From Blastococcus saxobsidens (GTDB lineage Bacteria; Actinomycetota; Actinomycetes; Mycobacteriales; Geodermatophilaceae): a stretch of 64,000 nucleotides of DNA. Every line of letters begins with the position of its first letter. Positions within the stretch are counted from its first letter, which is position 1. The notes below the pieces were generated by a model. It worked only from the letters and a program-made list of their open reading frames with translations. It was not told where the DNA came from and searched no databases. The stretch covers positions 1 to 64,000 of the forward strand of contig NZ_POQT01000017.1 of assembly GCF_002938435.1 (NCBI RefSeq), in the 5' to 3' direction. Position numbers and translations under genes: made by a program. Of this stretch, positions 1-7,649 are shown in pieces.

Positions 1-1
1 G

Positions 2-904
2 CCGGATGCGGCGCCGACGGCGGCGTTCACCTCGGTGGTGGACGGGCTGGCGGTGGCGGTGGACGGTTCGTCGTCGGCTGATGCGGAGGGGCCGGTGGCG
101 TCCTACGCGTGGGACTTCGGGGACGGCGGGACCGCGTCGGGTGCCAGGGCGTCGCACACCTATGCGTCGGCGGGGGAGTACCCGGTGACGTTGACGGTGA
201 CCGACTCGGCGGGGTCGACGGGCAGGGTGACCCGGCAGGTGGCGGTGACCGGGCCGGCGCCGGCCGACGGGTTGGTGGCCGCGGACGCCTTCGACCGCGA
301 GGTGACCGGGGGCTGGGGTCCCGCCGACCTCGGCGGGAACTGGACGGTCTTCGGTGCCGTGGTCGGCGCCACGGTGACCGGCGGGACGGGTGTGCTGTCC
401 GCGGCCGTGGGGGCCTTCCTCGGTGCCGAGTTGCCGGTGGCGGCCGAGGACCTTGCGGTGCAGGCGGACGTGCGGCTGGACGCCGCCGCCACGGGCGGTG
501 GCAGCTACGTACGACTGATCAGCCGGCACGTCGGCGCGACCCGCTACGAGCTGCGCCTGCGATACAGCGCCACCGGTTCGGTGACGGCCAACCTGCTCGC
601 GGTCGTGAACGAGGTCGGGACCGTGCTCGACTCCTACCGGGTGGCGGAGAGCTACGTGCCGGGCACCGTGCTGACGGCCCGGTTCGAGACGGCCGGTAGC
701 GGCACGACGGCGCTGCGAGCCAGCATCTGGGCCGCGGGCAGCGAGCAGCCGGCGGAGTGGCAGCTCGAGGCCACCGACACCACCGCCGCACTCCAGCGAC
801 CGGGAGCGGTGCGGGTGAATCTCTACAACTCCACCTCCGCGACCTCGGCGCAGGCCGCCCGCGTGGACAACCTGTCCGTGCAGGACCTGGGGGCCACTCC
901 CTGA
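2..904 (+). CDS. PKD-domain surface protein, 3' part (gene starts left of the window)
   Basis: The reading frame is open from the first bases, so the start lies outside the window. The visible part opens with a PKD domain (about the first 85 residues) with the family signature YAWDFGDGG and the closing strand YPVTLTVTDSAG. PKD domains are immunoglobulin-like folds of secreted or cell-surface proteins. The remaining 200 or so residues (from ADAFDREVTGGWG) look like a concanavalin-type beta-sandwich found in actinobacterial surface proteins; that assignment is by pattern only. No catalytic residues are visible, so the enzymatic part, if any, lies upstream. It precedes the exopolysaccharide genes and is followed by two hairpins, so it is probably transcribed separately from the glycosyltransferase operon. 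Confidence 0.85.
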   Translation, partial: PDAAPTAAFTSVVDGLAVAVDGSSSADAEGPVASYAWDFGDGGTASGARASHTYASAGEYPVTLTVTDSAGSTGRVTRQVAVTGPAPADGLVAADAFDREVTGGWGPADLGGNWTVFGAVVGATVTGGTGVLSAAVGAFLGAELPVAAEDLAVQADVRLDAAATGGGSYVRLISRHVGATRYELRLRYSATGSVTANLLAVVNEVGTVLDSYRVAESYVPGTVLTARFETAGSGTTALRASIWAAGSEQPAEWQLEATDTTAALQRPGAVRVNLYNSTSATSAQAARVDNLSVQDLGATP

Positions 905-908
905 ACGG

Positions 909-938
909 GGTGCCGGTGGGGCTCGTCCCGCCGGCACC
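909..938 (+). terminator. Hairpin after the PKD gene
   Basis: Arms GGTGCCGG (909-916) and CCGGCACC (931-938) pair perfectly, with an inner GGG/CCC extension closed by GCTCGT. It starts five bases after the stop codon. There is no T-tract, as is common for actinobacterial terminators. Confidence 0.6.
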
Positions 939-956
939 GTTGCTCGACGCGCCGCC

Positions 957-1006
957 GGACGACGGTGGGCGGACCCGCCTACGGGCCGGTCTGCCCACCG
1001 TCGTCC
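957..1006. repeat. Long inverted repeat between the PKD gene and the glycosyltransferase operon
   Basis: Arms 957-974 and 989-1006 are 18 bases each with one mismatch, which would be a G-U pair in RNA, around a 14-base loop. The core is GGACGACGGTGGGC paired with GCCCACCGTCGTCC. It lies about 120 bp before the next start codon, so it could be a second terminator or a hairpin in the leader of the operon. Confidence 0.6.
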
Positions 1007-1126
1007 GAGTCCGTGCCACGGCACTCACCCCGCCGGGGGAAGACGTCCCGCCCGGCCGGCCGGAGGATTGCGGGGCGGTCGTGGTGATCCGACGCCACCG
1101 CCCGGACGGGGAAGGAGGCACACCCT

Positions 1127-3283
1127 GTGGGAACCGGGCGGCCAGGCCGGAGTGGTTCCACGCGACAGGCGGTTCCGAGGGCGGTGAGCACGATCGTCCC
1201 CTCCGGGCCCCGGCTGCACCGGAGCGGTACCGGCGCCCCGCTGGGCGTCGTCGTCGTCTCCTACGGCAGCGCCGAGCTCCTCAGGCGCAACCTCGCCCCC
1301 GCGGGCCTGCCGGGTACGGACGTGCGCGTCGTCGTCGTCGACAACTTCTCCTCGGCGGCCGAGCGGGGCGCGGTCCAGGAGCTCGGCGCGGCGCACGGCT
1401 GGCACGTCGTCGCCATGCCCGACAACCGCGGCTTCGGCGCCGCGTGCAACGCTGGGGTCGAGGTCGCCCGGGAACTGGGCTGCCGCACCTTCCTGTTCCT
1501 CAACCCCGACGCGGTCGTCACGCCCGGCGTGGTGGCCGAGTTGCGTGCACAGAGCCTGCGCGAGCCGCTCTCGCTCATCAGCCCGCGCCTGCTGTCGAGC
1601 GACGGGGACGTCGTCTTCCTCGCGGCCCGCACCGACCTGCGCGACGGCCGGGTGCGCCGCCGCCCGAGTGCCGACGGTCCGCGCAGCACCGAGCCCGGGG
1701 ACTGGCTCTGCGGCGCCTGCATGGTCGTCCACGACGAGCTGTTCAGCCGGATCGGCGGCTACGACGAGGACTACTTCCTCTACTGGGAGGACGTCGACCT
1801 CGGCTACCGGGCGGTCGCCGCAGGTGCCACCGTGGTCCTGCGCGAGGACCTGGTGGCCGTGCACGACGAGGGTGGCACCCACGGCCCGCGCCACGGACGC
1901 GCCAAGTCCGCTCTGTACTACCGCTGGAACTGCCGCAACCGCCTCGCCTTCGCGGCGCGGAATCTGGACCGGCGGCTGCTGCTGCGGTGGGTGCTCGCCA
2001 CCCCGGCGGTGAGCTGGGACATGCTCCTGCGCGGAGGCCGGCGCCAGCTGCTGCGCTCCCCACGGCTGCTGTGGGCGGCGGTGGCCGGCTCGCTCGCGGG
2101 GCTGGCGATCGCGCTGCCCGTGGTCGTGACCGGCCACCGGCCGCCCCGCCCGGCAGTCCTCGTCGTCCATCCCGGCGCGGAACTCTACGGTTCCGACCGG
2201 GTGCTGCTGGAATCGGTCGAGGCCCTGGTCCGGCGGAGCGCGGTGACCGTCGCACTCCCCGGGCCAGGCCCACTCGAGGCCGAGCTCGAAGCGCGCGGGG
2301 CCCAGGTGGTCCACTGCCCGATGCCGGTGCTGCGCAGGGCGGCCCTGCGCCCTCGCGGCGCCCTCCGGTTGCTCGGTGACGCCGTCCGGGGACTGGTGCC
2401 GGCGTACCGCCTGCTGCGGCGGCACGGTGCCGGCGGGGTGTACGTCAGCACGCTGACGATCCCCTCCTGGGTGCTGCTGGCCCGGGCCGCCCGCCGGCGG
2501 GTGGTGTGCCACGTGCACGAGGCCGAGCGGGGTGCACCCCGGCTGCTGCGCCGGGGCATGGCGCTGGGGCCGGCGCTCGCGCACGGGGTGGTGGTCAACA
2601 GCCGCTTCAGCCTCGAGGTGCTCGTCGAGGTCACCCCGCGGCTGCGCGGCCGCAGCACGGTCCTCTACAACGGAGTGCGGGGACCGGGGACGCCGGTTCC
2701 CGCGCGGGCCGGGCTGACGGGCCCGGTCCGTCTCCTCTTCATCGGCCGGCTGTCCGCGCGGAAGGGGCCGCAGGTGGCGGTCGCCGCGCTGCGCGAACTG
2801 GTCGCCCGCGGCGTGGACGCCCGCCTGGCGCTGCTCGGCTCGGTGTTCGAGGGCTACGAGTGGTTCGAGGACGAGCTGCGCGCCGCCGTCTCGGCCGGCG
2901 GGCTCGACGACCGGGTGGAGTTCCTCGGGTTCCACCGGGACGTCTGGCCGCACCTGGCCGCAGCCGACGTCGTGCTCGTGCCCTCGGTGGTCGACGAGCC
3001 GTTCGGCAACACCGCGGTCGAAGCGGTGCTAGCCGCCCGGCCGCTCGTGGTGAGTGCCACCAGCGGCCTGCGTGAGGCCGCGGCGGGGTACGCCTCCGCC
3101 CAGGCGGTCGACCCGGCCCGGCCGGCGGCCTGGGCCGACGCGGTCGAACGGGTCGCGGCGGACTGGGCCACGTTCCGTCGGCTGGCCCTCGACGACGCCG
3201 CGACCGCCCGGGACCGGCACGCGCCCGCCCGGTACCGCGAACGGCTGGCCGACATCGTCGTCGGCCCGGCGGGGGGCGCATGA
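1127..3283 (+). CDS. Bifunctional glycosyltransferase, GT2 fused to GT4
   Basis: The N-terminal domain (about 38-290) is a rhamnosyltransferase-like GT2: VVVVSYGSAELL, LNPDAV, and YFLYWEDVDLGYRA near the acceptor site. A hydrophobic segment (about 310-332) follows, then a GT4 domain (about 345-715) with HPGAELYGSDR at its start and EPFGNTAVEAV, the nucleotide-sugar E(X7)E-type region, near its end. The protein is 718 residues, about the sum of two ordinary enzymes. It probably adds two successive sugars to a lipid-linked glycan at the inner membrane face. The GTG at 1127 is chosen because AAGGAGG lies 8 bases upstream; a later GTG at 1184 has only a weak site. It is the first gene of a three-gene operon and overlaps the next gene by 4 bp. 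Confidence 0.88.
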   Translation: MGTGRPGRSGSTRQAVPRAVSTIVPSGPRLHRSGTGAPLGVVVVSYGSAELLRRNLAPAGLPGTDVRVVVVDNFSSAAERGAVQELGAAHGWHVVAMPDNRGFGAACNAGVEVARELGCRTFLFLNPDAVVTPGVVAELRAQSLREPLSLISPRLLSSDGDVVFLAARTDLRDGRVRRRPSADGPRSTEPGDWLCGACMVVHDELFSRIGGYDEDYFLYWEDVDLGYRAVAAGATVVLREDLVAVHDEGGTHGPRHGRAKSALYYRWNCRNRLAFAARNLDRRLLLRWVLATPAVSWDMLLRGGRRQLLRSPRLLWAAVAGSLAGLAIALPVVVTGHRPPRPAVLVVHPGAELYGSDRVLLESVEALVRRSAVTVALPGPGPLEAELEARGAQVVHCPMPVLRRAALRPRGALRLLGDAVRGLVPAYRLLRRHGAGGVYVSTLTIPSWVLLARAARRRVVCHVHEAERGAPRLLRRGMALGPALAHGVVVNSRFSLEVLVEVTPRLRGRSTVLYNGVRGPGTPVPARAGLTGPVRLLFIGRLSARKGPQVAVAALRELVARGVDARLALLGSVFEGYEWFEDELRAAVSAGGLDDRVEFLGFHRDVWPHLAAADVVLVPSVVDEPFGNTAVEAVLAARPLVVSATSGLREAAAGYASAQAVDPARPAAWADAVERVAADWATFRRLALDDAATARDRHAPARYRERLADIVVGPAGGA

Positions 3284-4290
3284 CCGCCCGGATGCCGGCG
3301 CCGTCCGTCCCGGGCACCGCGCAGGACGCGGTCCGGGTGACCATCGCCGTGCCCACCTACCGGCGCCCCGACGAGCTCCGCGCGCTGCTGCCGCTCCTGC
3401 TGGCGCAGGCGCGCGAGGTGGCGGCCGGCGGCTATGCCGTCGACGTCCTGGTGGTGGACAACGACCCGGGCCGCGGAGCCGCGGTCACGGTGTCGGAAAT
3501 GACCGCTCCGGAGCTGCGGTACGCCGCGGAACCGACCCCGGGGATCGCCGCCGTCCGCAACCGCGCGCTCGCCGAGGCCGCCGGTGCGACGCTGCTGGCC
3601 TTCATCGACGACGACGAGCGCCCGCAGCCGGGCTGGCTGGCGGCCCTGCTCGACACGTGGTCGGCCACCGGCGCCGCCGCGGTGTCCGGCGTGGTCATCA
3701 GCGAGTACGCCGGTGCGCTGGATCCGTGGATCGACGCGGGGAACTTCTACTTCCGCAGCCGCAGGCCCACCGGCACCCCCATCGACGTGGCCGCCTGCGG
3801 GAGCCTGCTCCTCGACCTGGACCAGATCCGGTCCCTCGGCGTGCGGTTCGAGTCCGCCCTCGGCCTGGCCGGCGGCGAGGACACCCTCTTCAGTCGTGCC
3901 CTGACCCGCGCCGGCGGCCGCATCGTGTGGTGCGACGAGTCGGCCGCGATCGACTGCGTGCCGGTCGAACGGATGACCCGGGCCTGGGTGCTGACCCGGG
4001 CCTGGAGCCACGGGAACACCGCGGTCCTCACCGAGCTGCGACTGACCACCGGTGCGTCAGCCCGGCTGCGCGTGCGCGCAGCCGGGCTGGGCGGCGGGGT
4101 GGGGCGGGTCGTCGCCGGGGCCGTGCGCTGGAGCTGGGGGATGCTGTCGCGGTCGGACCGCCACCAGGCCCGAGGGCTGCGGGCGCTCCTGCGCGGCGCC
4201 GGCATGGTCGGCGGGGCCTGCGGCCTGGTCTTCGAGGAGTACGCCCGGTCCGGTCGCCGCTGGCGGCTGGCACGAGGAGGAGTCCGATGA
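3280..4290 (+). CDS. GT2 family glycosyltransferase
   Basis: A 336-residue family-2 glycosyltransferase with the GT-A nucleotide-binding strand VTIAVPTYRRPDEL at the N-terminus and the metal-binding region LLAFIDDDERPQPGWL around residue 107. GGEDTLFSRAL marks the acceptor-side helix. The C-terminal 100 residues are Arg-rich and hydrophobic, consistent with peripheral membrane attachment. The start overlaps the upstream stop as ATGA, so translation is coupled. It is clearly paralogous to the minus-strand GT2 at 6564-7649 (same DDDERP and GEDTLF motifs and same C-terminal layout). Sugar and acceptor cannot be told from sequence. Confidence 0.9.
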   Translation: MTARMPAPSVPGTAQDAVRVTIAVPTYRRPDELRALLPLLLAQAREVAAGGYAVDVLVVDNDPGRGAAVTVSEMTAPELRYAAEPTPGIAAVRNRALAEAAGATLLAFIDDDERPQPGWLAALLDTWSATGAAAVSGVVISEYAGALDPWIDAGNFYFRSRRPTGTPIDVAACGSLLLDLDQIRSLGVRFESALGLAGGEDTLFSRALTRAGGRIVWCDESAAIDCVPVERMTRAWVLTRAWSHGNTAVLTELRLTTGASARLRVRAAGLGGGVGRVVAGAVRWSWGMLSRSDRHQARGLRALLRGAGMVGGACGLVFEEYARSGRRWRLARGGVR

Positions 4291-5030
4291 ATGCGCTGGC
4301 AACAGCACGATCGGCCGCCGTGGCCGCGCGGCGGTCCGCCCGCCGCTCGGCCGGGACGCTGCTGGGCTCGGCGGTCGAGGTGCGCACCGAGCGGCCGGAG
4401 GTGGTGCTCACCTTCGACGACGGCCCGGAGCCGGGCGGGACCGACAAGGTGCTGTCCGCCCTGGACGGCGCCGGGGCGACCGCGACGTTCTTCGTGCTGC
4501 TCACCCGGGTCCGGAGGTATCGCTCACTGCTCGACGAGGTGCTGGCCGCCGGGCACGAGGTCGCCCTGCACGGGGTCGACCACCGGGCGTTGCCCACGTT
4601 GCCCGCGGACGAGGTGGCTCGGCTGGTGCGCGGTGGCCGGGCGGAGCTGGAGGATGCGACCGGCCGGCCGGTGCGCTGGTTCCGCCCGCCGTACGGCCGG
4701 CAGACGTTCCGGAACTGGCGTTCGGTCACCGGTGCAGGATTGATCCCGGTGCTGTGGGGGCCCACCACCTGGGACTGGAAGGACGTGTCGGTCGCCGAGC
4801 GCGTCGCCAAGTCGCAGCAGGGCGTCCGGTCCGGCGCGATCGTCCTGGCCCATGACGGCTTCGCCGGGCCGGCGGACGGCGCCTGCGACGGGCCGCCGCC
4901 GGTACTGGACCGCGGAGAGGTGATCGCCGGGGTGCTGGAGGCGTACGCCGATCACGGCCTCTCCGCCTGCTCGCTGGAGCACGCGCTGCTCTCCGGTGAC
5001 CTGGTCCGCGAGACCTGGTTCCCGGGCTGA
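4287..5030 (+). CDS. Polysaccharide deacetylase (NodB homology domain)
   Basis: The 247-residue protein carries the carbohydrate esterase 4 motifs in order: LTFDDGPEP with the catalytic and metal Asp pair, ALHGVDHR as the metal-binding H-x3-H, RWFRPPYGR, and VLAHDG with the C-terminal His. It should remove acetyl groups from N-acetylated sugars of the locus polysaccharide or of peptidoglycan. The N-terminus has many Arg and Ala but no clear signal peptide, so its compartment is uncertain. The ATG overlaps the preceding stop (ATGA) and follows GAGGAGG at 4274-4280. Its last 79 bases overlap the 3' end of the flippase gene on the opposite strand. Confidence 0.9.
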   Translation: MNALATARSAAVAARRSARRSAGTLLGSAVEVRTERPEVVLTFDDGPEPGGTDKVLSALDGAGATATFFVLLTRVRRYRSLLDEVLAAGHEVALHGVDHRALPTLPADEVARLVRGGRAELEDATGRPVRWFRPPYGRQTFRNWRSVTGAGLIPVLWGPTTWDWKDVSVAERVAKSQQGVRSGAIVLAHDGFAGPADGACDGPPPVLDRGEVIAGVLEAYADHGLSACSLEHALLSGDLVRETWFPG

Positions 5031-6571
5031 GCGACCCGGTCCGAGGGGTCACCCCCGCCCCGCCGCGAGGCCATCTGCCGTCCCCAGGCCGCGACGCCGG
5101 CCAGGTCCCGCCGGATCGGCGGCGCCACGGCGGCCAGGGCGTAGGCGGCCAGCCCGGTGAGCAGGCCGGCAGCCAGGCGGCCGGCCGAGGGCCAGCCGAC
5201 CGACATCTGGGTCGCGGCGAAGCATGCCGCGCCGGCGGTACCGGCGCACGCGGTGACCCGTAGCGCGCCGAGGTAGAGGTCCCGGACCGGCACCACCGTG
5301 GTGCGGGACAGCCACCACAGGGACAGCGGCCACTCGATCAGCGCGGCCGTCGCGTAGCCGGCCGCCACCCCCACCACCCCGAAACGGCTGCCGACGCCGA
5401 TGCACACCGCGCTGAGCACCAGGGATACGAGGGTGTACCGGAACAGGGCACCGGACAGCCCCCGGGAGAGGTAGACCCAGTAGCCCACGAAGGACAGCGT
5501 CTGGGCGCTGCCGGCCACGGCCAGCAGCGCCAGCACGGGGGCCACCTCCGTCCACCGGTCGCCCAGCATGACGTCGACGAGGGGCCCTGCGGCGCCGGCG
5601 GCCAGTGCCATCCCGGCCACGAGGGAGTACCCCAGCGCGAGCTGGCTGCGGCGCAGGTACTCAGCCGCCCGGTCCGGATCGTCCTGGAGCCGTGACAGCA
5701 CCGGGACGGCGACCGTCGTCGCCGGCGAACGCAGCTGGTTGAGGGGGGTCATCAGCAACTGGAAGCCCCGGTTGTAGATGCCGAGGGCCGCCGGTCCGGC
5801 GGTGAGGCCCAGCAGCAGGTTGTCCAGGTTGTTGCCGACGTAGTACACCAGCTGGGTCCCGGTGAGGCCGCTGCCGAACCGTACGAGAGGGGTCAGCCCC
5901 ACGCCCCTCCTGGGCCGGCGCGGCCTCCACCGGCCGAGGCGGACCACGATCACCAGCGCAACGGTTCCCTGGGTCAGCTGCTGGGCAACCAGCGCCCAGT
6001 AACCGGCCCCGGCGGCAGCGGCACTGATCGCGACCCCGAAGGCCGCCAGCTGGGCCGCCAGATCGCAGCCGGCCACGCCCCCGAAGCGGAGGTCGCGGAT
6101 CAGCCCCGCCCGGTACTGGGCGGCCAGCCCGTTGAGCACGAAGGTCAACGCCAGGCAGCGGACGACCCCGGTGAGCTCCGCCTCCCCGAATGCCCCGGCC
6201 ACCGGCTCAGCGGCGAGCACCGCGACCCCTGCCAGCGCAAGGCCCGCGGTGACGTTGAGCCAGAACAGGCCGTCCCGCTGCGCGGCGGAGAGCTTGGGGG
6301 CCCGGATGGCCGCGGTCGACAGGCCCAGGTCCCGGAAGACCTCCCCGATGCCCACGACGACCAGTCCGACGGCGAGCAGGCCGTAGTCCTCGGGGCTGAG
6401 CAGCCGGGCGAGGACGACGACGGACGCCAGTTGGAGGAGGATGCGCAGGCCCTGACCGGCCAGGGTGACGCCGGCCCCCCGGGCGGCTGCCCGGCCGAGG
6501 CCCTCCGGCGACCGTCCGACCGTGTCCCCCTGCGACGGCGCGGGCACGGCGGGAGCGGTGCTCTCACGCAT
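4952..6571 (-). CDS. Polysaccharide flippase (Wzx/MOP superfamily)
   Basis: A 539-residue polytopic protein with 12-14 hydrophobic segments and a charged C-terminal tail. Sequence landmarks of the lipopolysaccharide/teichuronic acid exporter branch are LARLLSPEDYGLLAVGLVVV after the first helix and GNNLDNLLLG in the middle. It should translocate lipid-linked repeat units across the membrane for the polymerase encoded upstream. The start at 6571 overlaps the preceding glycosyltransferase by 8 bp, and the order polymerase fusion, GT2, flippase forms one minus-strand operon. The last 26 or so residues are encoded opposite the deacetylase gene and may be non-essential. Confidence 0.88.
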   Translation of the reverse strand: MRESTAPAVPAPSQGDTVGRSPEGLGRAAARGAGVTLAGQGLRILLQLASVVVLARLLSPEDYGLLAVGLVVVGIGEVFRDLGLSTAAIRAPKLSAAQRDGLFWLNVTAGLALAGVAVLAAEPVAGAFGEAELTGVVRCLALTFVLNGLAAQYRAGLIRDLRFGGVAGCDLAAQLAAFGVAISAAAAGAGYWALVAQQLTQGTVALVIVVRLGRWRPRRPRRGVGLTPLVRFGSGLTGTQLVYYVGNNLDNLLLGLTAGPAALGIYNRGFQLLMTPLNQLRSPATTVAVPVLSRLQDDPDRAAEYLRRSQLALGYSLVAGMALAAGAAGPLVDVMLGDRWTEVAPVLALLAVAGSAQTLSFVGYWVYLSRGLSGALFRYTLVSLVLSAVCIGVGSRFGVVGVAAGYATAALIEWPLSLWWLSRTTVVPVRDLYLGALRVTACAGTAGAACFAATQMSVGWPSAGRLAAGLLTGLAAYALAAVAPPIRRDLAGVAAWGRQMASRRGGGDPSDRVAQPGNQVSRTRSPESSACSSEQAERP

Positions 6572-7649
6572 GCGTCGGGTCCTGGAGCGCGGGGGCCTCG
6601 CGTGGGAGCGGGGCGCCGGCGACGCGGGCGTACTCGCCCATCACGTGGCCGAAGGCGCCGGTGACCAGGCCGGCATAGCTGGCCAGCGTGGCCGCCGCCC
6701 GTCCCCGGGCGCGGAGACGGCCGGTACCCACGGCCACAGCCCATGCGCCGGCTGCCTGGATCAGCCGGACGGCGGCCCTGGCCACGACGGTGGCGCGCAA
6801 CCGCATCCGCCCGGCCGGGCCCTGCGAGAGCACGAGCTCGGCCCGGCTCCAGGAGCTGCCGGACCGGAAGCAGCGGCGCAGCACCCACCGCCGCGTCAGC
6901 CGGTCGGCGGGCACGGGCTCGACGGCTTCGGCCTCGTCGCACCAGCGGATCTCCTCGCCCGCACGGACGAGGGCATGCGTGAAGAGGGTGTCCTCGCCGC
7001 CGGTGAGGCCCAGCTGCTCGTCGAACCGGAGGCCCAGCGCCCGCACCGTGGGCAGATGGAGCAGGAGGTTGCCGGCGCCGGCGCCGGCAACGCGCGACCC
7101 GGTCGGCTTGCGGGGGCGGTCGAAGACACCGCTACCGGCGATCCAGGGGTCGATCGACTCGGGGACCGCACTGCTCACGGGACCGGCCACCGCGGCGCAG
7201 CCCCAGTCGCGCCAGGCGTCGGTGAGCCGGCGCAGCCAGTCGGGGAAGGGCCGCTCGTCGTCGTCGACGAACACCAGGACCGCAGCCTGCCCGGCTTCGG
7301 CCAGCGCACGGTTGCGGGCCGCGGAGATACCTGGCCGGGGCTCGTGCACGTACCGGACACCCCGCCCCGCCCAGCGCTGCACGACCTCGGAAGCGTCGCC
7401 GTCGGGATCGTTGTCCACGACCAGGATGCCGGCGCGGGGCACCACGGTGGAGGCCTGGGCCACCAGATCCGCCAGCAGGGTGGGCAGCAGATGCGTGCGC
7501 CGGTAGGTGAGCACGGCGATGACCGTGGCGGCCCCGGCGTCTTCCTCCACCACGTGCGGCTCCTCGGTCGTCGGTCCAGCCCGTAGTGCTCCATCGACCG
7601 CAGACGCCCGGAGCTTGACCCGTCCCGTTCCGTGCCCGGGCACGGTCAT
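6564..7649 (-). CDS. GT2 family glycosyltransferase
   Basis: 361 residues. IAVLTYRRTHLLPTL forms the first Rossmann strand, VFVDDDERPFPDWL holds the metal-binding acidic residues, and GGEDTLFTHALVRAG follows. It is a paralog of the plus-strand GT2 at 3280-4290. The ATG at 7649 overlaps the upstream stop by 4 bp (ATGA), which fixes the start; the frame stays open further upstream, but there it only runs antisense through the polymerase fusion frame. It probably adds one sugar of the repeat unit exported by the flippase downstream. Confidence 0.88.
   Translation of the reverse strand: MTVPGHGTGRVKLRASAVDGALRAGPTTEEPHVVEEDAGAATVIAVLTYRRTHLLPTLLADLVAQASTVVPRAGILVVDNDPDGDASEVVQRWAGRGVRYVHEPRPGISAARNRALAEAGQAAVLVFVDDDERPFPDWLRRLTDAWRDWGCAAVAGPVSSAVPESIDPWIAGSGVFDRPRKPTGSRVAGAGAGNLLLHLPTVRALGLRFDEQLGLTGGEDTLFTHALVRAGEEIRWCDEAEAVEPVPADRLTRRWVLRRCFRSGSSWSRAELVLSQGPAGRMRLRATVVARAAVRLIQAAGAWAVAVGTGRLRARGRAAATLASYAGLVTGAFGHVMGEYARVAGAPLPREAPALQDPTHA

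Noticed and set aside
1025-2953. Long antisense frame over the fused glycosyltransferase
   Set aside because: Same shadow effect; no domain and no start signal.
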